In this document: in pieces, positions 47,762 through 59,671 of the stretch
Layout: every line of letters starts with the position of its first letter
Numbering within the stretch: position 1 is the stretch's first letter
Assembly (NCBI GenBank): GCA_021613535.1
Contig: CP075492.1
Span: 14,322,001 to 14,386,000 of the forward strand
Length of the DNA stretch: 64,000 nt
DNA from: Adineta vaga
Lineage: Eukaryota; Rotifera
Reading direction: 5' to 3'
The notes under the pieces: model-generated
What the model was told of the DNA's origin: nothing
Databases searched by the model: none
The model's input: only the letters and a program-made list of their open reading frames with translations
Made by a program: the position numbers and the translations under genes

Positions 47762-48286
47762 TATTATAGAAAAGGATGGCAGATATTGATGAGAATAAGA
47801 AAAACGAATGTAATGGAAAAGACCGAAATAAAAAATGGCGAAAGTATACTATCAAAAAGTAACTTGATGGTGAGTAGACACCCTCAAGATACTTGACATG
47901 GAATAAATGACTACTGAATTTATCAAAGACAGAAAATATATCTCTAATAAAATTTAATACTTCTTCCAACTCTGTTCACCTTTCTTCTTTTCGTTCTCCT
48001 TTTAATAATCGCATGAAACAATGAACATTTCCCAATGATATCATAAGACAGCGTCAGATGCCAATAGGATTTAAATCAATAGTATAATGGCTATTTACGA
48101 CATCTTTTAACTTTTCCACATTTTTTTTCTACCTTTTTTATTTCTATGTTTTGAGGGTGAGGACTAAGGTGGAACGAAGATAATCACCGTCATCCATAAA
48201 ATATAGATTAAAGTTGATGAAAGATAAACATTTATTTCACGTTTTACAATATCATCTGAATAGTATGTTAAGAAAAAAAAGAAGAT
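47762..48286. other. Intergenic DNA outside the right inverted repeat
   Basis: No gene. An ORF overlapping the boundary has Lys-rich low complexity. A GAGGGTGAGGAC tract lies near 48153. Confidence 0.35.
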
Positions 48287-48820
48287 TTAATCGCTTTCAG
48301 TATCCGCAGCTTTTGTCAAAGTAATCATTTGTTGTTTTCTCCGATTTAAATACTGATGTAGTTCTAAAATGAAATATCCAATTAAAGCAATAGTTAGATA
48401 AACAATTTGTAGAATAATCGATGTTCGAACACGGATTGAACTAGCATAGAGATAAACAACAAGATAGCCAGTATTTTGTGCTAACCAAATACATGAATAT
48501 GCAGCTTCTTTCTCTTTCGAGAATACGCTTTCATACAATGCTAAAACAAATCTTTAAGGATATATTTAACTGAATAAAAACAATTTTACCTGATTCAACA
48601 GGATTCCAAACAGCACTTGCTAATCCTTGTAAACTGACTAAAATATATAAGACATACATTTGAGAAGAATTTGGTTTCCAAAGAAACATTGTAATGAATG
48701 ATGCATAACACATAAAAGATACGATAAGAAATAGTATTGAGCGACATTGAAATTTTGCCATATAACCAACAATTATACTAAATATACATGCTGTAATACC
48801 GAATGCAATCATAACTAAAC
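48287..48820 (-). pseudogene. 5'-truncated UNC93-like membrane transporter
   Basis: Two exons remain: 48820-48590, which opens at an acceptor TTTATAG, and 48540-48287 (intron GTAAAA..TTTAG). They encode GLVMIAFGITACIFSIIVGYMAKF, SLQGLASAVWNPVESALYESVFSKEKEAAYS and four to five TM segments, matching the C-terminal third of UNC93/MFS proteins (the SGLxGxADAVWQTQ..ALYGVLFxxNKEAAF pattern). No upstream exon follows on the minus strand. Instead, about 60 bp further on, a fragment of an unrelated amine-oxidase gene begins on the plus strand. The gene is therefore cut off at its 5' side, most likely by rearrangement. Confidence 0.7.
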
Positions 48821-48878
48821 CTATAAATAAAAATTTGTCTGATTCAGCAATATATTATATCAGTCTTTTTACAAGTAT

Positions 48879-49650
48879 CGAAACAAATCTTTATACATCA
48901 ATTTTATACAATCTATTCGTGATGAACTTATTCTAAATGATCAAACGAAATTTTATCAGATTCAAAATGGAAATGATCTATTGATTCAATCAATGGTTAA
49001 CGAATGTAATACAATTGAGTCCAATCGATGTTCAATTGTTTATTCAAATCCTATTGTTCGAATACTATCAAATAAATCTAATAGTATTCAGTTAACTACA
49101 AAGAATAATACCAGTCAACTGTTCCATTCTGCATTTGTCGCAACGACACCAACTGCCGCATAATTGATTGATTTCGATCCTAGAATTGCTTTTATTGATA
49201 AATATCGAGGATTAAGACAATTACATTACGATTGTTCATCAAAAGTTCTTCTCTTTTTCAATACATCGTGGTGGAATAAACAAGAAAACATTACAAATGG
49301 TCGATCAATTACAGATTTACCTATTCGATTTATTTATTATCCAAATAATAATATGCCTGTCGACGGAGGGACTATTCTTGCTAGCTTAATTGAAATTCAT
49401 CGTTTTTCATCGAATCTAAGAGACTATTTTCAAGATGGAAAGGTAAAACATTGGTGTAGTGATGCATATACACATGGTGCTTTCGCTCTTTTCACTCCAT
49501 TTCAAGAAACAGAAATAATTGATGAATTATATACAACCATTTCGAATCTACATTTTATTGCTGACTACACTAGTTCAGCACATGGATGAATTGAAGGTGC
49601 TCTTCTATCATCATTACGTGGAACTTTAACTTTTCAAATACAAGAACAGC
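48879..49650 (+). pseudogene. Broken flavin amine oxidase (L-amino-acid-oxidase-like)
   Basis: A frame running through the region encodes the substrate and C-terminal FAD parts of a flavin amine oxidase: HSAFVATTPTAA, GLRQLHYDCSSKVLLFF, DLPIRFIYYP, GALFTPF-type and IADYTSSAHG. It is interrupted by TAA after TPTAA (49161-49163) and by TGA where HGW-IEGAL would be expected (near 49587). An internal gap is likely between GTILAS and LIEIHRF, where the family has some 30 more residues. The N-terminal FAD-binding GxGxxG part is absent. Several independent lesions make this a pseudogene. Confidence 0.75.
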
Positions 49651-49669
49651 AACAATATATAAATATATA

Positions 49670-50304
49670 TATGATGTAGTGATTATCGGCAGTGGTCCTA
49701 TTGGTTTGATGGCATCAGTTTATCTGTCAATAAAACAAACATGTGAGAAATTAGAACTAAATTGTGAATATTTAAATAATACACAATTGAAACAGCGATA
49801 TCAAGGAATGTTTCATAATCAATCGGGTTATATCAATGTTACTTTGTTACGAAAAAGTCTTCTTGAAATTGTTCGACAACATCCAAATATAATTTTACAT
49901 GATCATGAAGAATTTTTATCATTAAAATTAGTAGCTTTAAATCGAACAGAAATCATTACTGATCGTGGAATTCTATATGCTTCAAAAAAAGTTCTTTTCG
50001 TACCTGGTCCTTACGCGAAAAATATATAATGATTGCACTGAATTTCATTCAAAATATGTCGCAACCTTTATTGCATCCGAATCAGCGAACAAATTTGATT
50101 GATCCTTTTCTTACAAAGAAAGTGATTGAATGGGTGTCAAATAATATGGCAGAACATGTTAATCTATCCGATTGTTTTGTTAATAATCGAACATGTTTAG
50201 CATCATTTTTACCTGATAATGGATTTGTAATTGATTATGTTCCCAAAACAAATAATCAAGTTTTGTTTCAAGATGCTGGTTGGGGAATAATGATAAGTAT
50301 ATGA
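49670..50304 (+). pseudogene. Broken sarcosine-oxidase-like FAD enzyme
   Basis: The start keeps the dinucleotide-binding motif (DVVIIGSGPIGLMASVYL), and further on are QRYQGM, LFVPGPYAKNI and LASFLPDNGFVIDYVP plus FQDAGWGI, the order seen in monomeric sarcosine/N-methyltryptophan oxidase-like proteins. A stop follows YAKNI (50027-50029), the stretch between VYLSIKQT and CEKLELN has lost the usual roughly 60 residues, and another gap lies after QPLLHPN. It follows the amine-oxidase relic directly on the same strand, forming a small graveyard of oxidases. Confidence 0.7.
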
Positions 50305-51113
50305 AACATTTTTCTCTATCAAGACCTTATAGACTTATTGAACATCGGCCTTGAATAATGCACGTACAAACTTAAACTTGTCAATCATAATTATTTTATT
50401 GAGTTTATTTTATACAATGTCAATTAAATAAAAGAAAGAACGTTTGTTCGAAATAGTTTGCTTACATATATAAAAATAACTTTTATTCGTAAGTGAATCT
50501 ACAACATATCAGTTGAAAACTTCTTTTCTTTCAGAGTTAAACTTCGTACATTATGTTTTTGACTCGCTTATTCATGATGTGAATGATCAACAAAGTAAAT
50601 AATAACTTTATACATATCTTTATTTATGATTTTGAATTATTTCAAAGATTATAAACATGAAACACTAAGTACTTTATGATAATATTATCAATAACCTTGC
50701 ACTTTTTCATTTCGCGTGTTGTCAACGTTAAACATAAGTGTTTTTTTTTCTTCGACACAGAACTGCTTAGATTTCTCCTCGTTCTTGTCATCATTGTCGG
50801 CGTCCGGTCGGAATTTTGTCATTCAGTTCTGTTTCTTTCTTTCTTTCTTTCTTTCCTTACCTGCGAGCTATGATACAAGAAAAAAGCCAAACTGCATTCA
50901 AAAGTGGCAAAAACAGAAAAAAAAATCTATAATTTAGGTGTTTTTGAGGTAAAGTGGTTATAGAATAGAAAAAACGAATGCTGTGAGGTTTTTTTCTTTC
51001 ACCTATTCATAAAATGCACTTCTTTCACATTTTAATGAAAGAAGAAAACAACGCTAGTTGACCTTTTAATAGATATTCGTTTCTCTTTGGACTGATTTTT
51101 AGATTGAATTGAT
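50305..51113. other. Intergenic DNA with (TTTC)n microsatellite
   Basis: No supported gene. A (TTTC)n run lies at about 50831-50856. A slightly GC-richer piece around 50755-50820 has no recognised content. Confidence 0.4.
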
Positions 51114-53928
51114 ATGGTTCAAAATCAAATCGTCCAGCCTGTCAAAGATATCGAACGAAAAGCCATCGATTCATTCGGTATTCTTGGTTCTTTCTATGAT
51201 GGACGTCGCGATCAAATAGTGAAACAACATCGAATTAATTCTCAATTGCAATCATCTAAAATCTTATCATCATCACCTTTTTGTACAATTGAAAAAGGTT
51301 CGATCGATGGTCATATCAATCTTCTTCGATTGATTGGTATTCAAAATGAATTGAGGCTAAATCTATTACTGGATATAACAAAACGCGTTGGAATAGCAGC
51401 TGTATTAAATTATTCACGTCGAATTAATGATCATACTCGTTTTTTCTATTATTCAAAAATAACTCGACAAGAAGGAGGACAACTATCAGAGGAATCTTCT
51501 GATTTACATACCGATGCTACTCATATTATTTCTACAATTGATTTTGGTATTGATTTCATTGCTGTTTTACAATTACCAACTGAAATTCACATTTCTCAAA
51601 AAATTGATAATGTCTTACAAAAAATGCGTCATGCATTATTAAATGATAAAGATAATACTTTTCTATTGACTGTAGAAGATGAACATATTCTTGAAAAATT
51701 AGTTCATATGACGACCTATTCTAACATATCATCTTTGATGGCGATATCGAATCTTTCTGATCTACATATCATCTTGCTCGTATGAAAACAACAATGAATC
51801 ATTGTCATCCATTAACGTATTATCTTCAATATCAATCCAGTCATATTACATTTCCGATAATGTCGAGTGAACTTAGTGAACAAATCGAACGATATGTCTT
51901 ACAATTTCGAACACCAATTAAATATTTAGAAGCATCACTTAATCAACATATGCCGGAATATTTATATGGACATCTTCAAGATCGAATTTATCATGCTCGT
52001 CAACAATGTTCAGTACTTAAAGATGATTATATTAAAACTACAAAACGATTGACAAATCTCCTCTTGACAACAAATGGTAATCAACTTGATACTTCGACTA
52101 TTTTTAAAGAATTCAATCTTGATGAACAAAATAATGCATTAGACACTAGTATTGATCAATTAATGAAAGAAATTTCCGATCTTGAAAATGCCGTACAATT
52201 GGATACTAATCTTGAATTGATATCCGAACAAGATATCGATGAAAATGAAACATTAACAGAAACAGATTCGATGAGTGAAGTGGATATTCATTCGACGAAC
52301 TTACTTACAACAGATTCTGCTGTTGATGTCTCCAGTTCATCATCATCATCATCACCATCGTCACCATCTCCACTGTTGAATAAACCACCCGTACCAAGAT
52401 CTAATGAAGTCTACAATGTTCTTCTTCTTGGTGAAAGTGGAGTTGGAAAATCTCTATTTATCAATGCATTCGTCAACTATCTCACATACGATCGATTAGA
52501 TCAAGCTCAATCGAATAGAACTACTGTTCTTATTCCTGTTTCTTTTACTATGACTGTTGGTGATGATTTCAAAGAACAAACTGTTCAACTAGGTAATTCT
52601 CCGGATGATATAAATAATGAAGATTTTAGTCATCCTGGTCAATGTGTCACACAACATTGTAAATCTTATGTATTCCATCTTGATGATGGTAGCAAATTAT
52701 GTCTTATTGATACACCTGGTTTTGGTGATACGCGAGGTATTGATCAAGATAATTTAAATTTAGAACATATTTTTCGATATATTAATCATTTAACACATAT
52801 CAATGCTATTTGTTTTCTTCTAAAACCAAATCTATCTCGATTGAATATCTTTTTTCGTTCATGTTTTACTCAATTATTTGATTTTCTTGGTACGGATATT
52901 TCTCAAAAATTAATCTTTTGTTTTACAAATGCTCGATCAACATCCTATGCGCCTGGTGTACTGCTCCATTATTAAAATCCATGCTTGAATCTCTTTCATT
53001 CAAAGAGATTTCATTTAAAAAAGAGAATACATTCTGTTTTGATAGTAAATCATTTCGTTATTTAGTTGCACGAAATCAAGGAATATCATTCAATACAAAT
53101 GATATATCCGATTATGAACATAGCTGGTCAACATCAATGAAAGAATCTCAGCGATTAATTGATTATATTCGTCAAAAATTGAGTCCATATTCATTACAAA
53201 ATGGACGGATATCAATAAAACATGCACAATTTCAAATAGGTCATTTAATCCGTCCACTTTTAGAAACAATAAGAAATACTCTTCGAAATATTACATTATG
53301 GAATATTGAATCTCCAAATCAGTCAATTGAATTACGTTCAATTGTAATTCATCGTCCAATTTTCCTCTGTCTTTCATGTTTTCCGAAGATCATTAAAATT
53401 GGAAATTTTGGAATTATTGCTGATGTTCCACATGATATTCGAAATACGTGTCGTACGTGTCAATGTCCATCCAATAAACATATTCAAATTGAATATATAC
53501 TCGATTATAAACTTTTAAATCGTCCGTCAACAAAACAAATTAGTGAATTAAAAGATCAACTAACTATTCTTCGTGATGCTTGCATTGAATTCGCTTATTT
53601 TCTTATCCATGTTGCATGTTGTACAAAACAAAATGAACTTCTAATTCAATTAAATCGAATGATCGAACAAGAAACGTATATTTGTCGTCGATTAGAAACC
53701 AATTATCTCAATGTACAATTAGTTAAAGAATTAAATCAATGGAAACAACGATATGAAGAACGAACAAGTAATATTATATCCAGAGATGAACATGGAAATT
53801 TACTTGTCATATATAAATGGATTGAACGAATGCGAGCACTACCAATGATGAATGAACAATTGAATGCAATTGATAAAAGTCAAGAAATTCTTATGAAACA
53901 ACATGAAATACAACCAATACAAATCTAA
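51114..53928 (+). pseudogene. SNTX-domain plus P-loop GTPase protein, frame broken twice
   Basis: Three consecutive frames carry one protein plan. Frame 1 (51114-51785) has the N-terminal module related to the stonustoxin/SNTX group (DSFGILGSFYDGRRDQI; membrane-attack-complex-like fold), found in many non-venom animal and fungal proteins. Frame 2 (51782-52975) has a helical part, a Ser-rich linker, and a GTPase with GESGVGKS (P-loop), DTPGFGD (G3) and CFTNARS (G4-like). Frame 3 (52918-53928) continues the GTPase and a helical tail with a CRTCQCP Cys cluster. Breaks occur near 51780 and near 52955-52960, neither in a homopolymer. It was probably a cytosolic large GTPase of immune or stress type. 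Either a pseudogene or an error-affected locus. Confidence 0.7.
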
Positions 53929-54128
53929 TATACATCTCATATTTCCAAAGAAACACAATATTTGTTATTTTGAACACATTTTATTAATAAAAAAATAAAT
54001 TATATCTTTTCTTACTAGATAAATTTACATCTAAGTCATTATGACAGATAACAAAATATTTGTTATCTAAGAGTAACCTTGAGTGTCATGATTTCATTCG
54101 CTTTTTTCTTTATAGTTATACTAGCAAT

Positions 54129-54945
54129 ATGTTGTTTATTAAAAATGTATTCCTAGTTTTGTATTTTATTTCAAACGTTTCAATTGGAAATTGTCTTCAA
54201 TGCGCTAATTGTGACGATATTCTTCTGTCGTTTAATCAAGCGAGTGAATTACCGACAAAATGTGAAGGAAAAATAATTGAAGGTACGATGTGCAAAGCGA
54301 TATTTCATATTGATTATTTAACGAAAGATATTCGTTTACAATTAATCAAGGGAGATGATTCCAATCGTACTTCTGAAATTAGTCTTATCGTTGAAGATAA
54401 ATTTGCTGAACCAAAAAGTCGCTTGTAATATTACTTACAATTGTAAAGATTCAAACGATTGTGCAAAAGTATTCTATCAAAAAAATATACAAATATTAAT
54501 TGAGAAAGAATCAGTATTGAATCAAATACGAAATGAATTATATGATCCAATGATAAACAATATTCAACAATGTGTGGATCATAATGATCAATCTATGGCA
54601 TGTGTAAATGCTTATGGATGTCATGGATATGAAATTATTGAAAATAACAAATCTCAATATCACGGTGAATGTAGAAATGCAAGTTCAATGACAGCACGTC
54701 AATACCTTTATTCTGAAATTACACTTGTTCAAGGTTATCCAACGTCTGCATCCGATTGGAATCATCTTGGTTATACATGTAATAAACGAAATTTATGTAA
54801 TACAAATGAACAAATAAAACAAATGGTAAAAATTGCAAATAATTTTTATCCCTGGGAATTTATTGGAGTTAATTCTAGTGTTAATCTGACTATTTCAAAT
54901 TACTATATTGTTCTTCTTCTTTTCTTATTTTATTTTACATATTGA
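54129..54945 (+). pseudogene. Secreted or GPI-anchored Cys-rich protein with one frameshift
   Basis: The first frame (from ATG 54129) opens with a signal peptide (NVFLVLYFISNVSIG) and CLQCANCDD, like the start of a Ly6/three-finger-type or similar extracellular protein. It stops at 54428. The second frame resumes around 54408 with VACNITYNCKDSNDC and runs to 54945 with further Cys (CVNAYGCHGYE, YTCNKRNLC) and ends in a hydrophobic tail (YYIVLLLFLFYFTY), consistent with a GPI-anchor signal. The frame changes at CCAAAAAGTCG, a run of five A, so a single-base indel (mutation or sequence error) explains the break. About 270 aa in total. Function unknown. Confidence 0.65.
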
Positions 54946-55092
54946 TGAAATAAATATTCACTTTCTTTCTTCTATGATATGAGATAAAATCAGCCATGTG
55001 TGACGTTGTATTATTCTCGTTATTTATCCTTCGAAATATAAGAAGAAAAATACATTTACAAACGATAACTTGAATATTAGTAGATATAAATC

Positions 55093-55380
55093 ATGTCAAT
55101 GCATAAAGAATGGCCAGAACTAGTTGGACGAACATTTCAGCAAGCATCACAAGTGATACTTGCATTTGATAGTAGTACGTAAAATGAATATGTCCTCGTG
55201 GATGAATATGATATTTGTTTTTCTTGTTACATAGCTCTTCGTCCTTATAATGCAAGAGGTGGTGTAGAAAATTATATGTATGATCCAAAACGTGTCTCAT
55301 GTGTTACAGATCAAAATGACATTGTAGTTCAACCACCATCTTACACGTATCCTAACAGTCCATATTATCCTACTGCTTAA
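55093..55380 (+). CDS. Potato-type I (I13) serine protease inhibitor
   Basis: Two exons, 55093-55174 and 55235-55380 (intron GTACGT..CATAG), give 75 aa. The hallmark WPELVG of the potato inhibitor I family is at residues 7-12, followed by the helix (TFQQASQVILAFD), the reactive-site loop region (GGVENYMYDPKRV) and the C-terminal NDIVVQPP strand that matches the GxVVxxP ending. These inhibitors block subtilisin- or chymotrypsin-like proteases with a single loop. No signal peptide, as in many plant members. The family is typical of plants and some invertebrates and is a candidate for foreign origin. An alternative donor 4 bp downstream (GTAAAA) would break the frame, so GTACGT is preferred. Confidence 0.8.
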
Positions 55381-55438
55381 CTTTTTTAATAATATTTTAA
55401 AAAAGAAAATCATAGAATAAAAAATTTATATATCCTGT

Positions 55439-56281
55439 TTATGATGTTTGTTTGATAAATTCAGGAATTAATTCAGCAGCTACGTCATTACCAGGTTCTG
55501 TTAATGATAGATGATGAACACCACGTTCCACAATCAAAAATTTCCATAAGTTAGGTACCTTCGATGTCCATATTTTTGCTTCTTCAGCTGAAATGATATG
55601 ATCTTCTGATCCATGAAGAACTAATGTTGGCATTGTCAGTTTCTCCAATTGATCATCAATTGCATCACGATCTAGAAGACATGTCATTGCTGGATCGTAT
55701 CCTTCAGCACCAGCATATCGTTCAATCCACATTTCTTTGATCTTTTCGAATACTTTTTCATTGACACGTGTAGCTCCACCAAAAGATCCTGCTCTTGCCA
55801 TAATTACTTCATCACTTGGTATCTTCGTTTCACACCATTTATCACGAATTTTGCCTGCATTGATTCTCACCTGTTCTGGTGTCGAATAAACGGAGGTTCC
55901 TAACAATATCAGTCCTTTCACTCGACGAGGTTCAAGTAGAGCCATTCGAAGTGCAATGAAACCACCTTGAGTTGTTCCCATGGCATAAAACTGATCAATA
56001 CCAAGTTGAGTGAGAAGTTGTAATGAATCCGAGGCAGTATCCCAAAAAGTAAATTTGTCATTACGACCCTTGGTTTGTCCATGACCATGTGCATCGATGG
56101 AAATGAGATTATAGTTGGAATATCGAACATCTTTCATTTGTTGATTATAGAATCGTGAATCCATGAGGAATGCATGATGCATAACAATAGTTGTTAATGA
56201 TTTGTCAATAGGATGAGAAAGACGATAAGCAATGGTAACGCCATTATCCAATGTCTTATGAAGTAATTCTTTGTACGACAT
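55439..56281 (-). CDS. Alpha/beta hydrolase, copy 1, with Thr at the nucleophile position
   Basis: Intronless 280-aa ORF with the alpha/beta-hydrolase plan: strand and oxyanion region (TTIVMHHAFLMDSR), ISIDAHGHGQT, the nucleophile elbow YAMGTTQGG (residues 100-107), a cap, then the acid in LHGSED (Asp227) and the base in GVHHLSL (His256/257). The nucleophile position, normally Ser in G-x-S-x-G, is Thr104. It is likely an esterase or lactonase-like enzyme if active; substrate unknown. The second copy at 60840-61682 shares 266 of 280 residues, with all 14 differences after residue 121. Upstream DNA to about 56470 is also partly duplicated. The 3' flank is unrelated beyond a few bases past the stop. 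Confidence 0.85.
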   Translation of the reverse strand: MSYKELLHKTLDNGVTIAYRLSHPIDKSLTTIVMHHAFLMDSRFYNQQMKDVRYSNYNLISIDAHGHGQTKGRNDKFTFWDTASDSLQLLTQLGIDQFYAMGTTQGGFIALRMALLEPRRVKGLILLGTSVYSTPEQVRINAGKIRDKWCETKIPSDEVIMARAGSFGGATRVNEKVFEKIKEMWIERYAGAEGYDPAMTCLLDRDAIDDQLEKLTMPTLVLHGSEDHIISAEEAKIWTSKVPNLWKFLIVERGVHHLSLTEPGNDVAAELIPEFIKQTS

Positions 56282-56553
56282 AGTAACTGCTAACGAATAG
56301 AAAGAAAATATTAATATGAGAGGACGTTTTATTTGTATTTTACTTTATGAATAGGTAAAAGAAGAAAAGAAAAGAGTAGCATAAATAAAAAAATCGACAT
56401 GAATAAATGTCTGAACACACGTGGATGATGTTTTTCTCCTTATTCAAAGAAAAAAACAAGTCGATACATATCAAGAAAGAAAAGAATCAATCGCGGGGGG
56501 GGGAGATATACACAAAGTAAAGTCTTTTTGTGAATAAGTCAAGGAGTAAATAA
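56282..56553. other. Short spacer with poly-G run
   Basis: Contains a G9 run at 56495-56503, unusual in this AT-rich DNA. The part from 56281 to about 56470 is similar to 61683-61950, showing that the hydrolase duplication included the promoter. Confidence 0.6.
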
Positions 56554-58313
56554 CTAGTTTTTACAAATGTTCACAAAAACCGACAATTCATTAGTGTCAC
56601 GGTTTGTAATTACTAGATCTGATCTTCTGTCATTATTCAAATCTCCTGTTGTAATAAAAAACGGTTTCGACTTAATTGGATATCGTAATGAAGACTGAAA
56701 TAATCCGTCTCCATAACCAATCATAACGTGAACATTGCTATCATCTGTATGAATCGCTGCTAAATCATGTTCGTTATCATTATTTAAATCACTAGATATC
56801 AGACCGATAGGTGCGCGACCGACTTGATAGTCCATAGGTATTTGGAACGTTCCGTTACCGTAATTAAGTAATATTTGAATAACATCATCTGTGTTACTGA
56901 GCAGCGCCAGATCAAATTTACCATCATTATTAAAATCCTTTGATAGTACCATATATGGATCGTAGCTTATTCTATGGCGTGTTGCAGTTTGAAACAACCC
57001 ATTGCCATTGCCTATTAATACACTAATGGATTTTCCTTCATAGTTAGTAACTACCAAATCCAACTTATTGTCATTGTTGAGATCACAAGATATTATACCT
57101 GTAGGCCTAGAACCAACATTATAGTGGATTGGCGCTTGAAATGTTCCATAACTATTACCGAGTAGTACGCTGATAGTATTGCTACCTGTGTTCGTAACTG
57201 CCAGATCGAGTTTGCTATCATTATTGAAATCATGAGATGTCACAAAGTTCGGATTACGACCAACTTTATAATTCATGGGAGCCTGAAATATTCCATTACT
57301 AAGTCCAATTAGAACAGTAAAGGTGTTTTCAGGGTCATTGATAATTGCTAGATCCATATTCTTATCATTATTGAAATCACCTGTTATCAAGGATCGTGGT
57401 CTAGCATTGAGGTAATAATCTACTGAATTTTGAAAAAGTCCATCACCATTTCCAAACAGTACACTGATAGAATTATTACCACGATTTAGAACTATGAGAT
57501 CTAACGTGCCATCATAATTGAAATCATTTGATACTAAAGATCTTGGTTGCTCACGAACTTGATATACGACAGGGTTCTGAAAGAAACCATTACCCATACC
57601 AAGCAACACACTCACTGTATTATTATCATAATTTGTTACTGCTAGATCTAATTTATTATCATCATTAAAATCAGCTAATACTACTGCATAAGAACCCATA
57701 CCAGTCGTATAATTCACTAGAATCTCGAAAGTTCCATCTCCATTTCCGAGTAGGACTGTAGCAGTGCTCGTTGCTCGACAAGTAACAACTAAATCTAGTT
57801 TTTTTTATCATTATTTAAATCACCGGTTATCATAGAGATTATTTCATTACCAAAATGAGAACTCATTTTAACTGAGAACATTCCATCCCCATTACCAAGC
57901 AGTACGCTAAAGGTATCGTCATCTTGAGTAGCAATTATCGAGTCTAGTTTTTTGTCATTATCAAAGTCACCCGATGCTGCTGATGTTGGATCTTTTCCTG
58001 TTACATAGGAGACTGACTCTTGAAAAGGATTATCGCATACAGATCCTAAAACAAAGTATAATATGTATTTCACCCAAATCTATGGATTATTCTATGACAG
58101 ATAGATCTGATGATAGAATATGAAGATCAGTGAAAATGTTCTTAATAAAATATTTAAAAGCATACTTATTAAAGTGCGATTCGACTTGGTTGCTAAAACA
58201 GATCCGACGATAGCACCAGCTACAATCAAAGTAATAATCAAACTGAAAGGAATAACAAATCTATTCCTGCGATACCAAGAACGCCTTGTCATAAAAGAAA
58301 GAGAAAAGTTCAT
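56554..58313 (-). CDS. Type II membrane protein with ten FG-GAP/VCBS repeats, one frameshift
   Basis: Exon 1 (58313-58166) encodes a basic start and TM segment (FVIPFSLIITLIVAGAIVGS). Exon 2 begins at 58045 (A|GATCTGTATGC, intron GTATGC..TTTAG) and runs to 56554. The extracellular part has about ten repeats of 46 residues with the calcium-binding core D(F/L)NND-x-x-x-DL and the VLLGNGDGxFQ end (FG-GAP/VCBS type), folding as a beta-propeller. The frame breaks between repeat 2 (DLNNDKK) and its continuation at an A8 homopolymer near 57800-57807: one base fewer would restore the repeat. A sequence error or young mutation is likely, since all other repeats are intact. An alternative start is ATG 58292. 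Ligand unknown; such proteins are expanded in bdelloids. Confidence 0.75.
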
Positions 58314-58341
58314 TAAGATAATACTTTGAAAAAAAGTAGAC

Positions 58342-59213
58342 TCACTTAATATCTGGATAAATCTGTGCACCTAAGTTTGAAAAATTTTAGATACAAAAAA
58401 TACGTGACAATTTTTGATATACCTTCAAATGGAGGTTGTAGTAGTACTTCTTCTGGTATTACTTGTTTCAAATGAATTACGTGAAGATTTGGCGCTGGAC
58501 TGAATTGTGATTGAACTATCATATGAGTACCAGGTAATAGAAGAGTTTCATCTTCAGTTATGAAATGTGAATGAGCACGTATTGTTCGACCATTGATTGC
58601 TTCCACGGAGAATAATGTGCGATCACCACTACTACCCAAGTACATATTATTTTTAAGTACAGTCAATTCAGAAGTGCACGATGAAAATGCCCACCATGCC
58701 GCTTGACTACCAGGTGGAAAATCGTCACTAAGATTTTTAGTTACTCCTCGCCAGACAGTCAATGATGGAACACATGGTAGTTTGATGAGAGCAGTCAACA
58801 ATTATTTTAAATACTTGAAATATGGTATGAGATTATCACGGTTACCTTGTTTGAGATTGAAATTAAGCATTGAGTAGAGACTTCGATATCCTTCATTCCA
58901 TTCCATGGTGTATAAACTCGGCACTCTCATCAGTAGTCAGTCCATCGAATGGCTTTTCTGGAGTCTCAAACAATGCTTGTTGTACATAAGATGACAAATT
59001 GTCAAGAATATCATTTAATGGAGTACATGCTTCAGAAAGTGTTAAAAGGGGTTCATCAGTATATCCCAGAATAGGATTAGATTTAATTTTGATATCATCA
59101 ATATTGTTTGTCAATGGTAACTGTTCGGTTTCAGTGAAAGTTTCAATGAGTCGAGAATTTATTTTCATAGAATTATTTCGAATATTCTTGCAATCCCTCA
59201 CTTCTGCGATCAT
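58342..59213 (-). pseudogene. NAD+:arginine mono-ADP-ribosyltransferase, broken
   Basis: The second half carries the ART signatures of the R-S-E class: VWRGV (Arg), FSSCT (Ser) and TEDETLLLPG (the ExE region), as well as NGRTIRAHSHF. A last short exon encodes AQIYPDIK after an intron (GTATAT..CTTAG). Upstream, the 58893-59213 frame (PILGYTDEPLLTLSEACTPL..) ends in TGA just before an expected TMEWNEGYRSLYSML segment that lies in another frame (shift near 58920). A TAA precedes LTALIKLPC (58802-58804). With a shift and a nonsense codon the gene is probably dead. Intact relatives modify arginines on proteins. It sits head to tail upstream of the FG-GAP gene, about 30 bp apart. Confidence 0.7.
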
Positions 59214-59671
59214 TTTCTGTTGATTTTAACTGTTCTGCAAAAAAGTGCTTTTTAGTACTTACATATGGATCGGTATATTAGAATGAGAATATGCAAAATC
59301 AAGGAATATTTTATCGGAAAGAAAAAAAAAAGTGTTTTAGTTATATTTATAAACTGGATGTATTTTCTGTAAAATGATAATGAGTAAGAATGCAGTTGTA
59401 ATTAGTAATACAGATGGCTTCAATCTACGATATACGCAAAAAAAGAGAGAAAATTTATCTCAATAATAACTAACGAGTCAGATGGCATTTTTTGCGACTT
59501 TATTAAAAAAAATAGAAAAGACATGATATTTTTCAAGGGTGAGGATATGTTTAAAAAATGATAAACACTGAATATAACTCAGAAAAAAGATCTAATATAA
59601 TTAAATAATAATTTGTTGTTTTTCAATGACAAATTTTCCTTCGATTAAATACATATAGTAGTCATTCTGCT
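59214..59671. other. Intergenic DNA
   Basis: No gene seen. A CAAGGGTGAGGATATG tract lies near 59537. Polypurine and poly-A runs near 59320 and 59505. Confidence 0.35.
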
